Source of the DNA: Persicitalea sp963716085
Lineage (GTDB): Bacteria > Bacteroidota > Bacteroidia > Cytophagales > Spirosomataceae
Direction of reading: 5' to 3'
Length of the DNA: 64,000 bases
Assembly: GCA_963716085.1 (NCBI GenBank)
Contig: OY970288.1
Coordinates: 3,596,001 to 3,660,000, forward strand
Shown: piece after piece, positions 8,062-16,848 of the stretch
Layout: the number at the start of each line of letters is the position of its first letter
Position numbering within the stretch: the first letter of the stretch is position 1
The notes under the pieces: generated by a model
The model's database searches: none
What the model was told of the DNA's origin: nothing
What the model saw: only the letters and a program-made list of their open reading frames with translations
Made by a program: the position numbers and the translations under genes

Positions 8062-9918
8062 TTGAAATTATCCCCTCTTATCAAGCTGGCTTTGCCGGCA
8101 ATGCTTTGGTATTGGCCGTTCCTAACCAGCTACGCCCAACCCTCCTCCCTGCTCGAAACCAAGATTACCCTCCGCCTGAGCAATGAGCGGGTAGATGAAG
8201 CACTGCGGCAAATTTCGACCAGAGGCGGATTCAGCTTTTCGTATAGCCCCGATGTCATCGCGGTCAATAGCCGGGTGTCGCTCAACGCCAGCAATCAGAC
8301 AGTACGCGAGATCCTGAATGTGCTGTTCGATGGGCGGGTGCTTTTCAAAGAGCGCCGCAAGTACATTATTCTGCAGCGCGCCCCGAAGGTAGTCGAGAAA
8401 AAGCCGGAGATTTTTTACCTCAATGGCTACGTGATCGACGAAACCACCGGCGAAAAGTTGCCCAACGCCAGTATTTACGAGCCCGTAACGCTGGCTTCGG
8501 CCGTGAGCAACAAGTACGGGTATTACAAAATAAAACTTCCCGCGCAGACGGAAGACCTCAAGCTGGAAGTGCGGAAAGAAGAATATACCGGGCGGTCGGT
8601 CGAGATTTTGCCACGCAGCAACACATATTTTCCTATCAAGCTGGCTCCAGACCCGCTCCTGCCCGCGCCGCCGCCGACCGTCACGCTCCGGGATTCGATC
8701 GGAGCCATTACGCCGCGTGCTCCGACCATCGTATTCAGGCAAGATTCCAGTCGTCCGCAGATCGAAATTCCCGTTGTGGTGGTCGCCGAGGCCACCGACC
8801 CAGACAGCGTCGTTCCCATCCGCCGCAAGGAGAAATCCTCTTTGGCCGAAAGCCTGCGGGATTTGCGCGATGGCCTGGTGTATGCCCTTTCGACGGCCCG
8901 GCAGGCGGTTCACGTCGAGAATATACAGGACTCGCTCCATCGTCCTTTCCAGGCCTCGCTGATGCCGTTTCTTGGTACCAACGGCCAACTGAGCGGTAAC
9001 GTGGTCAACGATTTTTCCGCCAATCTGCTGGCAGGCTACTCGCTGGGCGTAGATGTAGCCGAGGCAGGGCTGGGCTTCAATCTGGTGCGGGGCGACGTAT
9101 GCTGCTTCCAGGCGGCGGGCATCGCCAACGTGGTGGGACGGGAAGTAAGGGGGGTGCAGGCAGCCGGGATCGCCAACCTGGTCATCGGGGACTTCAAAGG
9201 CTTCCAAACCGCTCCGGCGCTTAATATCACCGCCGGAGATTTTCAGGGCTTGCAAATCGGCGGCGTCAACGTGGCGGGGGGAGTGCTGGAAGGCTGGCAG
9301 GCATTGGGCATAGTGAATGTCGCCAACAAAGTACGCAGCGGCCATCAGATAGGCTTCGTGAATTACGCCGACTCGTCGGCCACGGTGCCGTTCGGCTATT
9401 TCAGTTACGTCAGAGCCAACGGCTACCGCCGCCTGGAACTCACGACCGATGAGCTAAATTATGGCAACGTCACCTTTAAAACCGGGGTCAGGAAGTTTTA
9501 CAACATTTTTACCTTCGGCACCAATGCTTTCTTACCCGACAAACCCATCGGTAGCATCGGTTACGGCCTAGGCACGGCCAGGTACCTGGGCCGACGCAGC
9601 CGGGGCGACAGCCGCAAATGGATGCTCGACCTGAACTTTGTGGCGAGTCGTGTGGCACTGGAGCGGAAGTTCCTGAAATCGCCCTTCGCCATCCACACGC
9701 GGCTGTCGTTGAATTTGGAACGCAAAATCAGTCCGCGCCTGGCGCTCACGGTCGGGCCGACTTTCAACCTGCTCTTCTCGCCCTATACCGGTTTGTTGAA
9801 GGGAAACGGGTCAAGTTTGCCGTCGATCAATGTTACGACCGAAGCCAATGGCCAGGGAAGCACGTACGGCTGGATCGGCTTTCAGGCGGGACTGCGGCTT
9901 TGTAATCGGTTGAACTGA
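8062..9918 (+). CDS. STN domain - carboxypeptidase-like domain - surface-repeat protein
   Basis: 618-residue exported protein, TTG start at 8062, signal peptide ending near YAQ at residue 26. An STN domain (about 32-108, ITLRLSNERVDEALRQIS) is followed by a carboxypeptidase-D regulatory-like domain (about 118-195, GYVIDETTGEKLPNASI) and a Pro-rich linker. The C-terminal half has repeats of about 20 residues (VQAAGIANLV, LQIGGVNVAG, WQALGIVNVA, HQIGFVNYA) of the LA_2272 surface-repeat type and ends in barrel-like amphipathic strands. It stands where a TonB receptor normally follows FecI/FecR, yet it has no TonB plug or SusC barrel. Inference: an outer-membrane sensor that signals to the FecR-like protein through STN. 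Confidence 0.8.
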   Translation: MKLSPLIKLALPAMLWYWPFLTSYAQPSSLLETKITLRLSNERVDEALRQISTRGGFSFSYSPDVIAVNSRVSLNASNQTVREILNVLFDGRVLFKERRKYIILQRAPKVVEKKPEIFYLNGYVIDETTGEKLPNASIYEPVTLASAVSNKYGYYKIKLPAQTEDLKLEVRKEEYTGRSVEILPRSNTYFPIKLAPDPLLPAPPPTVTLRDSIGAITPRAPTIVFRQDSSRPQIEIPVVVVAEATDPDSVVPIRRKEKSSLAESLRDLRDGLVYALSTARQAVHVENIQDSLHRPFQASLMPFLGTNGQLSGNVVNDFSANLLAGYSLGVDVAEAGLGFNLVRGDVCCFQAAGIANVVGREVRGVQAAGIANLVIGDFKGFQTAPALNITAGDFQGLQIGGVNVAGGVLEGWQALGIVNVANKVRSGHQIGFVNYADSSATVPFGYFSYVRANGYRRLELTTDELNYGNVTFKTGVRKFYNIFTFGTNAFLPDKPIGSIGYGLGTARYLGRRSRGDSRKWMLDLNFVASRVALERKFLKSPFAIHTRLSLNLERKISPRLALTVGPTFNLLFSPYTGLLKGNGSSLPSINVTTEANGQGSTYGWIGFQAGLRLCNRLN

Positions 9919-10136
9919 GGCTCAATTGCCAATTGTAAGCGCCCCGTTCTCTGCCTGGATAATGCGGAGATTGCCGCCTCGCTCCTCGACAAAATGGAGT
10001 AAATGAATTTGTTCGTTTCAGGAACGCTGCCTGCGGTCATGACATTTGCATAGCAGGCACGACAAGCACACGACGCTGTCTTTCCAGCGGGCCAAAAAAT
10101 CGAGAACTTCAAGTGAGAAAAGGCCGGGTCTTTCGG

Positions 10137-12826
10137 TCAATTCCCAAGCTCAAGATTGACATTCGTCCCCATTTCCAGCGAAGCCGCATCCTCAATGCGC
10201 ACCGACTTGGCCGTGGCCCCGTTCAGTGGCAAAGTGACGCCATGACCCGCCGAAATCACCACCGCATCGGTAGCGTTGGGTACGCGACCACACGACCAGC
10301 GACTGGCCTCGAACCAGCTACCGGAGCTAAGACTCCGGCATGAGCCATCCCCAAAAACTGCCGTGAGCGTCCGACCACCCGTCAGACTTGACAGCGTTAG
10401 CACAGGGTCCGAAGAAACAACGGTTGCGCCCTCCTGCCAGTGGGAGAAGGTGTAGCCCGGTTGCGTAAAAGCAGTGAGCGTAATCGGAATGTCCTGGAAA
10501 TAAATTCCCGTCCACGGATAAGGCATAGTATCTACGCCGGGGGTGGAAGCAGTGATCTCTATGGTATTGACCTTGACATAACCTCCCGCCGTATCGGATA
10601 CATTGAGCGTAAGGTCATGCTGGGCAGGAAGGCCGAACTTCCCCCTGATGTGGTCGCGGATGTAAGGCGAGCGCTGCTGGGCGAAGGTTATCGTTTCGTT
10701 CACATTGCTTTCCCAAACAGCCTTAGACGCCGGTGAGCTCCAACGCTGAATGTGTTCTTCGATTTCCGGCTCGATCACGGCTGCGTAGTCTTCAATGATG
10801 CTTTCCAGTCGCTCAGCCTTGAAGGTGGTATTCAGCAAGTCGGCGAAGCGGTTGACGAAATAGTTTTTGTAGTTCGTGTTTTCCAGAAGCCTTCTCAGAA
10901 TTAGCGTCAGATTTTCGTAACCACTCTGGGTAGTGGTGGCTCTTTCAAGTGCATTGAAAGCCACCTGATTCTGGTACAGCCGGTATCCATTATCCAGGTC
11001 GTACATCAGCCAGCGCCAGCGGCCATCCTGGCCGTAAGGAGCGCCGGGTTCGTACTGGCTGGTCTGCTTGCGCCAGTACTGGATGTTGTTATCGAGCCAG
11101 TCCATATTGGCGCTGTGTATCTCGGCGATCTGATAATCGGTAAAATTGTCGGTGTCAATCAGAGTATTGATATAGCCAAACTTGGCGTCGTCGCTCAGCG
11201 AGTTTGCGTTCAGGTAGTCGAGCATCGCCAGATATCCGGCATTACTGCCTTCCTGCACTTCCTGCCTATTTTCGAGTATATCCAACTGGTCGGGATCCAC
11301 GTCGTAGGTCGTTTCCAGGTAGTACTTATCGAGACGTTCCCGCAAGTTGTGGATGCCCCAGTACTCGCCGCTCAAAAACAAGATAGCCGGTTGACTGGCC
11401 TGCGTGTCGAAAGGCAAATGGCTGACGGCTTTCTGGGCTACGGCATCGCGGAAGAGCGTAAAATCCCAGTCACTGCCCGAGTTCCGCAGCAAAAGCCGCT
11501 TGTAGTACTCCCGAGGCTTTTCCGGAAAAAATGGGTACTCGAGTTTCGACCTCCCGTATTCGCTCCTTGCGTAGAGGCGCAGTCCCTTGCGGGGATACGC
11601 GCGGGAGGCCCCTCCGTGAATTCTGACCCCAATTCTTTGGTTGAGATCGGCCGAGGCACCGCTGTCGAAATACTCGAAATTACTTTCCAGTTCATGTTCC
11701 TCACCCCGCCGCAGGTAGTTGGCATCGACAAACCCAATGGGCTGCTGATTGGGGTTCGCGGCGCGCCAATTTTCAAAATCAACTCCGGCGACGTAAATCC
11801 CGTCGTTGTAATCAAACAGCTTATTTTCCTGTACGGCCAGCGAAATCACCGGCAGCGAGTAGCGCGCCCGCCCCTGGGGACTGATTACGTAAGACTTCGT
11901 GACTACTTCGCTCGGTATTGCGCCCGGCTTGACCACGATCGCGCGTACCACGTTGGCTTTCTTGACATTGACCGTCGGAAAATAATCAGGAACATTGTCG
12001 TAGGTCGATGAGATGACCGACAACTTGTTGGGTGCCGCAGACCGGTCATTCAGCTGAATCGGAGCGCTGTAAGCGAAGGAAGTGAAGGAATTGGTGAGTA
12101 ATCCGCCGGGCAAGTCTCCCGGATTTTTCTCGTAGCGATTTTTATACTGATAAGTCGTGCCACCCACGTGATCCGGCGATGGCTCGGAGCCATCGAGCGT
12201 GTAGTAAATTGTGGCACCGGGAACATCGGTTTGGAGCAAAAGCTGAATGTCGGATGTGTAAAAGCCGGCCTCTACCGAGAACTCAGGACCATCGGGTGCC
12301 TCGTTACTGGTATAGGGTACAGAGCCATTATTAGAAGCGGCGGGCGTGGCGGGAGAGAAGAAAAAAAGATTATTTGAACCATCTGGCTGCCGCCCGTAAG
12401 AAATGTCCGTTTCCTGTTCGCCAAAACTGAATGAGTCGATGATCGTACTGCCGTCAGGCGCTGTGATAACAAATGCCTCTCCACCCGCCGACAACTTGAA
12501 GGGCATGTGCAAAGCACCCCTGGAAGGTTCGTCGCTCGCCCAAAGGATAAGGAATCCGTTGGCCGGAATCACCGTGGCAGGATTGCCTACGGGCAACTGA
12601 TACTTGGTTACATTATCAAGCTTGTCAGACACATAGTATCCACCAATATCCACACTGTTTGGCCCGGGATTGTAAAGCTCAATCCAGTCCTCAAAGTCGC
12701 CTGTCTCATCAGAGACGGTAGCGGAGTTGGAAGCCAGAATTTCGTTGATGTACAGTACCTGAGATTGAGCTATCCCGGCACAAGAGAAAAAAGCAGGGCT
12801 AAGCCCAACTTGAACAAATCTTTCAT
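10137..12826 (-). CDS. CotH-kinase family surface protein with lamin-tail domain; signal peptide frameshifted
   Basis: About 895-residue secreted protein. Order: lamin-tail domain (about 28-150, YINEILASNSATVSDETGDF), a chitobiase/hexosaminidase C-terminal-like beta domain (about 175-210, TIYYTLDGSEPSP), a CotH-kinase region (about 395-700, RIHGGASRAYPRKGLRL, LLLRNSGSDWDFTLFRD), an InlB-like repeat region and a final GSWFEASRWSCGRVPN segment that in relatives precedes a sorting tail. No T9SS tail is seen. The only in-frame start is a TTG (12830) giving an unconvincing leader; ATG at 12826 in another frame encodes MKDLFKLGLALLFSLVPG and then stops. One extra T in the six-base run at 12787-12792 would join a perfect signal peptide to the mature protein. 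The gene is therefore frameshifted, phase-variable or misread here. Confidence 0.85.
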
Positions 12827-12960
12827 TCAATCCACACCTTAATTCACACTCACTCGGAAATGCCTTTTACAAAGTTAAAAAATTAAGGTACAGTAAAAAA
12901 AACAAAATATTTAAATGAACTAGATAAATCCTACTATCTATTGATTTGATTATACAAAAT

Positions 12961-14991
12961 CTAAAAACCAATCCGCTTACCTTTACTTATGCCTTTTTCC
13001 TCGGCGGCATACGCGCGCAACTCTTGCAACTCCCGCTCGAAGCCGCCCGACAGGATCGGGAAGCGGCACCAGGTGCGGGGATCGAGGTTGAGGTCATCGA
13101 GGTGGAAGGAAGGCGCGTAACGCTCGCGCTTCCATTGGTTGCGGCTCCAAAGTTTGAAGAAGCGCTCCGTCCAGGTCAGCATTTGGGCGGGCGTGTAGCG
13201 GTCTTTGAAGTTTGCCAAAGCAATGCGGTAGCACTCGACGGGCGGTTTTTTGTCGCGGATGCCGCTTTCTTCTAGCGCGTCCAGGAACTCGTAGGGCATC
13301 AGATCGTCCTCGTCGGTTTGTTTGCGGTCGGCGGGGCGCAGCTCGGCGGTGGGTTGTAGGCTGTTGACTTTCTGCAAGCCCTCGATTTTGAGGTGTTTCC
13401 CGTGCACGTGGCAGCCCACTTTTTCGAGCCACACCAGCCATTTTCGCAAATAAAACTTGTCGATGCCCGCAATGGGGCTGATGCTGCCCGCCGTGTCGCC
13501 GTCCATGGTAGCGTAGCCCACGGCCACCTCGGAGCGATTGGAGGTACTGAGCAATAAGTGATTAGTCAAATTAGTAAGCAGCCACACCGATGGCGCACGT
13601 ACCCGTGCCTGTATATTTTGCAAGGCAATATCATCCTCCGTCCAAGTGAGCTCGCGGCCGATCTGCCCTTCGATCAGCCCGGTATAAGTATCAACTAAGC
13701 CATTGATGTCGATGTTATAAAAAGTCGCCCCAATGGATTCGGCCAGCGATCGCGCCGAGTCAAGCGTGGTTTCGGAGCTGTTTTCGGTTCCCTGGTAAAT
13801 GGTGTGGATGAGTTCTTTGGCGATCTCCTCGACCGTCTCGCAGTTCTGGATTTTCTCGATGTGGGCCAGCTTATGCTTGAAGCGATCGAGTCCGATGCTT
13901 TCCTCGGCCAGCCGAATCATCAATCCGCACAGCGCCACGCAGGCTGCGGAGTCGGCTCCGCCCGAAAGCGAAACGGTAAAGCCCTGCGAGCGACTTTTGC
14001 GCAGGTAGTCAAACAAGGCCAAACAAACCGCGCGGGCAAATTCCTCTTCCTTCAACGCTCCGCCTTCCTCGAAGGCCTCCAGATCAGCCACTTGCTGCGG
14101 CACGGGTTCGATGTCCGGAAAATCAAAGCGGCCCGGTACGCGCCAGAATTTATCCTTGGGCAGGTCGGCGATATTCTGCACTTGGCTGAGCCGCGTGTAC
14201 TCGGTGTCGATGACGGCCGTCGTAATCAAATGATCCTCGTAGCTGAAGCGGTTGCTGGATTTCAGAAACTCGCCGTTGGAGGCGATCATGGCGTCGCCGT
14301 CGTACACGGCCCGCCCGGCTTCGTTGCCCAGCAGATTGGTATAAATGTAGCTGCATCCGAACGACCGCGAGGCGTCGATGACGAACCGCTCACGGGTCAC
14401 GAATTTGAAGAAACCGAAGTGGCTGGCGCTGGGATTGAGCATGATGTCCACGCCGCGCTCGTAGTGCCGCCGCCCCGGTCGGTTGGGTACCCAGGCATCT
14501 TCACAAATCTCGAAGGCAATCCTAACGCCCGACAGATCGAAAATCACGTCGCCAATCGGGTAGTCGATGTGGTCGAGGCGCGTTTTCTCGACAACGCCCG
14601 CCGGCCAGGGATGGAACCAGCGCGTTTCGTAGTGAATGCCGTTGTTGGCCAGGTTCTGCTTGGCGTAAAATCCCATGATGCGCTTGTTGGCGATCAAACA
14701 GGCCACATTGAACAACCGGTTGTTATGCCGCAACGGCAGTCCTACCGCTACAATCATATCTTCGGTATGTGTCGCAATTTCCAGCAAACATTTTTTGGCC
14801 TGCTCTTCCAAGTCATAGGCAAACAAGTAATCCTCGCAACCGTAGCCCGTAATGCACATCTCGGGCAGACACAGCAAGCTGACCTGCTGCTGGCGCGCGT
14901 CTTCGATGGCATCGATGATGTTTTTGGTATTGGATTCCCACGCCATCGGCGTTTGGTTCAGGGCGGCGGTGGCTACTTTGATTCGGGGCAT
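12961..14991 (-). CDS. nadE: Glutamine-dependent NAD+ synthetase
   Basis: 676-residue two-domain enzyme making NAD+ from nicotinic acid adenine dinucleotide, ATP and glutamine in the cytoplasm. The N-terminal nitrilase-fold glutaminase domain (1 to about 290) has the Glu-Lys-Cys triad: Glu44 in CLPEMCITGYG, Lys111 in YAKQNLA and Cys163 in FEICEDAW. The C-terminal synthetase domain (about 320-620) has the ATP-binding loop SGGADS at 343-348. Length is normal for the glutamine-dependent class. It stands alone, followed by palindromic repeats. Confidence 0.96.
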   Translation of the reverse strand: MPRIKVATAALNQTPMAWESNTKNIIDAIEDARQQQVSLLCLPEMCITGYGCEDYLFAYDLEEQAKKCLLEIATHTEDMIVAVGLPLRHNNRLFNVACLIANKRIMGFYAKQNLANNGIHYETRWFHPWPAGVVEKTRLDHIDYPIGDVIFDLSGVRIAFEICEDAWVPNRPGRRHYERGVDIMLNPSASHFGFFKFVTRERFVIDASRSFGCSYIYTNLLGNEAGRAVYDGDAMIASNGEFLKSSNRFSYEDHLITTAVIDTEYTRLSQVQNIADLPKDKFWRVPGRFDFPDIEPVPQQVADLEAFEEGGALKEEEFARAVCLALFDYLRKSRSQGFTVSLSGGADSAACVALCGLMIRLAEESIGLDRFKHKLAHIEKIQNCETVEEIAKELIHTIYQGTENSSETTLDSARSLAESIGATFYNIDINGLVDTYTGLIEGQIGRELTWTEDDIALQNIQARVRAPSVWLLTNLTNHLLLSTSNRSEVAVGYATMDGDTAGSISPIAGIDKFYLRKWLVWLEKVGCHVHGKHLKIEGLQKVNSLQPTAELRPADRKQTDEDDLMPYEFLDALEESGIRDKKPPVECYRIALANFKDRYTPAQMLTWTERFFKLWSRNQWKRERYAPSFHLDDLNLDPRTWCRFPILSGGFERELQELRAYAAEEKGISKGKRIGF

Positions 14992-15063
14992 TTAATTTTA
15001 GGAAAGTTGAAAAAATAACTTAGCAGTCCCGAACCCGTAGGGCCGGGCCGCCGGTTCGATCAT

Positions 15064-15169
15064 ATGTTTATAGAAGAGCTTGCTCTTGTTAACACTGTAC
15101 GACCCCCACGGGGTCGCACAGCAGCGTATGGACACGAAATAGCTATAAACATGAAATCCCTACGGGATT
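15064..15169. repeat. Nested palindromic repeat element
   Basis: Outer arms ATGTTTATAG (15064-15073) and CTATAAACAT (15143-15152) enclose AAGAGC-TT-GCTCTT (15074-15087) and CGACCCC-CAC-GGGGTCG (15100-15116). AATCCC-TAC-GGGATT follows at 15155-15169. It fills the 253-bp spacer between nadE and the DHFR-like gene. Short palindromes with three-base loops of this kind are typical dispersed intergenic elements in this group. No gene is seen in the spacer. Confidence 0.65.
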
Positions 15170-15244
15170 GACAATTCGACCATGTTATTTTTTAGACGTC
15201 ACTTAGTGGAGAGTTGATAGTGCTTTTATGGGTGCTTGCAAGGC

Positions 15245-15784
15245 TTAGTAGATAATTCTGTGGGTCATTATCTGCAAACCGCCGTCGTAGGTTTCGGTGT
15301 CGATGAGTTCTGTTTTGAAGTTTTGTTTTGAATCGCCAAAAAGCCTGACGCCTTTTCCCAAAATCAGCGGGTTGAGTTTTATTTTCAGTATATCTACTTT
15401 CTGATTGTCCAGTAGCCAGCCCGCAAACTGCCCACCGCCGCAGAGGTACACATCCGTTTCCGCATCCTCCCTGATTTTCTCGACTTTGTCTAGCTGAATG
15501 GGCTTTATGTGTAGTTTCGGGTCTTGCTCTTCAAAGGTCAAACTTTCAGAAAAGAGGAAATGTTCCATGTGCGCATAAGCAAGTTGTCCGGGTTTCAGGC
15601 CGTATTGGTAGCCAAACTCGTAGGTCTTGCGGCCCATGATGACGGTGCCAAAGTTGTTCAGGTCGCTGAGATACTTGTTAACGGCGTTGCCCTCACCCAC
15701 AAATCCGCTGACATCATCATTCTCGCCGGAGATATAGCCATCCAAAGAACTGGCAACGTAATATACTATGCTATTCCTGGCCAT
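15245..15784 (-). CDS. Dihydrofolate reductase family protein (RibD C-terminal-like)
   Basis: 179-residue cytoplasmic protein of the RibD C-terminal/DHFR-like family. Visible marks are the N-terminal strand IVYYVASSLDGYIS, the nucleotide-binding MGRKTYEFG, the YLCGGGQFAGWLL glycine-rich motif and the LNPLILGKGVRLF strand. Members bind NADPH, but their substrates are mostly unknown; this is not the housekeeping DHFR. It is 13 bp downstream of the small secreted protein gene and may be co-transcribed with it. Confidence 0.88.
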   Translation of the reverse strand: MARNSIVYYVASSLDGYISGENDDVSGFVGEGNAVNKYLSDLNNFGTVIMGRKTYEFGYQYGLKPGQLAYAHMEHFLFSESLTFEEQDPKLHIKPIQLDKVEKIREDAETDVYLCGGGQFAGWLLDNQKVDILKIKLNPLILGKGVRLFGDSKQNFKTELIDTETYDGGLQIMTHRIIY

Positions 15785-15797
15785 TGCGTTCGTTTTT

Positions 15798-16163
15798 CTA
15801 GAACTGCTTTCGCTTTCCTGTGAAAGTTCCCGAAGCCGCCGTGCCGATTTCCATATTACCGCTCATGGCTCCGTTCTCGACTTTCCCGTCGTACTTCACC
15901 AGGTTGCCCTGCACCGAGAACTCGATGTGAAACGCATTTTCCTTTATCGAACCAGTCACTTCGGATTCACCAAGTTGGCCTTCGTAGGTTCCGGTGATTT
16001 TGCCTTCGGCGTCTTGCTTAAGCACGAAAGTAGGCGTGCCGCTGCCCATGTCGGTCTGCACGTCGAGCGTCCAGGTGCCGGTCAGGTCGGTTTTGTCTTG
16101 GGCCAAAAGTGGACTGCTTCCGGTAAAAAATAGCACGAATAGGATAAAATTGATCTTTCTCAT
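15798..16163 (-). CDS. Small secreted beta-rich protein of unknown function
   Basis: 121-residue protein with a clear signal peptide (MRKINFILFVLFFTGSSPLLA, cleavage before QDKTD). The mature 100 residues are alternating polar beta strands (GTWTLDVQT, TFVLKQDAEGKITGTYEG, SGNMEIGTAASGTFTGKR). Such proteins recur in Bacteroidota and look like small lipocalin-type or beta-sandwich domains. No catalytic residues can be named. It precedes the DHFR-like gene on the same strand. Confidence 0.75.
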   Translation of the reverse strand: MRKINFILFVLFFTGSSPLLAQDKTDLTGTWTLDVQTDMGSGTPTFVLKQDAEGKITGTYEGQLGESEVTGSIKENAFHIEFSVQGNLVKYDGKVENGAMSGNMEIGTAASGTFTGKRKQF

Positions 16164-16181
16164 AAATATATTCAGGTTAAA

Positions 16182-16241
16182 CTAATTAATATCGTTCACT
16201 ACCCCCGTATCCTTCCAACTCCGCGAAGCGGCCGAATCTAG
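16182..16241 (-). pseudogene. Displaced second copy of the oxidoreductase 3' end
   Basis: Twenty codons on the minus strand read LDSAASRSWKDTGVVNDIN and then TAG. The intact Gfo/Idh/MocA gene ends LDSAASRSWKDTGVTEDIG at 16849-16908. By eye the two 60-base tails agree at 49 of 60 positions, with a 35-base identical core (16204-16238 and 16871-16905). The copy starts 12 bases beyond the toxin stop, so the toxin-antitoxin pair sits between two versions of the same gene end. Confidence 0.85.
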
Positions 16242-16253
16242 TTCACTAGCAAA

Positions 16254-16571
16254 TCACTCCAAGTTGATCCTTTGTCTGAGTTCCGCAAGGCTCATCTTTT
16301 GATGAAAAACCGCGATAACCTCGACTACAAAATTCACCTCGTCCACGGCATAGTATACATTGAAAGAAAAACGAGTCATGACAGCGCGACGGATGAAAAG
16401 ATGATAGTTTTGGTAGAGGAAGGGGTTGACAGATACCCTCTCAGTTATTTCATTGAAGTTTTGGTAAAACTCAAGACCCAATCCTTCTTTTCGATCCTCG
16501 TACCATTCGATCACGCTCCGCAAATCAGACGCCGCTGCATCCAATATTTGAACCCTATAACCGCTATCCAT
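16254..16571 (-). CDS. ParE/RelE-family toxin
   Basis: 105-residue protein of the RelE/ParE toxin superfamily. ATG at 16571 (MDSGYRVQIL) fits family length better than the longer frame. Typical elements are the N-terminal strand, the helix DLRSVIEWYEDRKEGLG, LEFYQNFNEITERVSVNP, the strand pair around RRAVMTRFSFNVYY and the end VEVIAVFHQKM. Members inhibit translation as mRNA interferases or poison gyrase; which applies here is not known. The start overlaps the antitoxin gene by 8 bases, the usual antitoxin-first order. Confidence 0.88.
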   Translation of the reverse strand: MDSGYRVQILDAAASDLRSVIEWYEDRKEGLGLEFYQNFNEITERVSVNPFLYQNYHLFIRRAVMTRFSFNVYYAVDEVNFVVEVIAVFHQKMSLAELRQRINLE

Positions 16572-16812
16572 TCCAGCCGTACTTCTGCCGTACTTCAGTG
16601 TCAAAATCGGCAAGAGGTTGGCTTAATTCAGTCGGGTTGCGCTGGTAGGCCTCGTAGCGCTTCATCAGCAACTGCTGAGTTAAAAGCTCCTCTTTTTCGG
16701 AATCCTCGGGCCGGTACTTCTGCAGCAAGAATTCGACGTAATCGAGCAGGGGCGAATAAGCCGACTCAGGCAGGGCGTCGATTTTCTGGTGTAGCAATTC
16801 AGCAGATTTCAT
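16564..16812 (-). CDS. Antitoxin of the ParE/RelE-type pair
   Basis: 82-residue partner of the overlapping downstream toxin gene. The N-terminus (MKSAELLHQKIDALPESAYSPL) and the stretch LLDYVEFLLQKY resemble DUF2281-like antitoxins of Bacteroidota, with a Pro- and charge-rich C-terminal tail (LADFDTEVRQKYGWNG) expected to wrap the toxin. It probably represses its own operon. It starts only 36 bases after the end of the oxidoreductase gene. Confidence 0.8.
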   Translation of the reverse strand: MKSAELLHQKIDALPESAYSPLLDYVEFLLQKYRPEDSEKEELLTQQLLMKRYEAYQRNPTELSQPLADFDTEVRQKYGWNG

Positions 16813-16848
16813 AGTGAAGCGTTTGATTTGGCTTCGTAAAGATAGCGA

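Noticed and set aside
8122..9345. 407-codon minus-strand open frame over the STN gene
   Set aside because: Antisense shadow; the plus strand holds the signal peptide and STN domain in an operon with fecR.
9919..10136. Possible degraded gene end on the minus strand (a frame ending ENGALTIGN)
   Set aside because: About 30 codons with no family match; the rest of the 218-bp spacer has stops in every frame.
13804..15018. 404-codon plus-strand open frame over nadE
   Set aside because: Antisense shadow of nadE; the NAD synthetase motifs on the minus strand are decisive.
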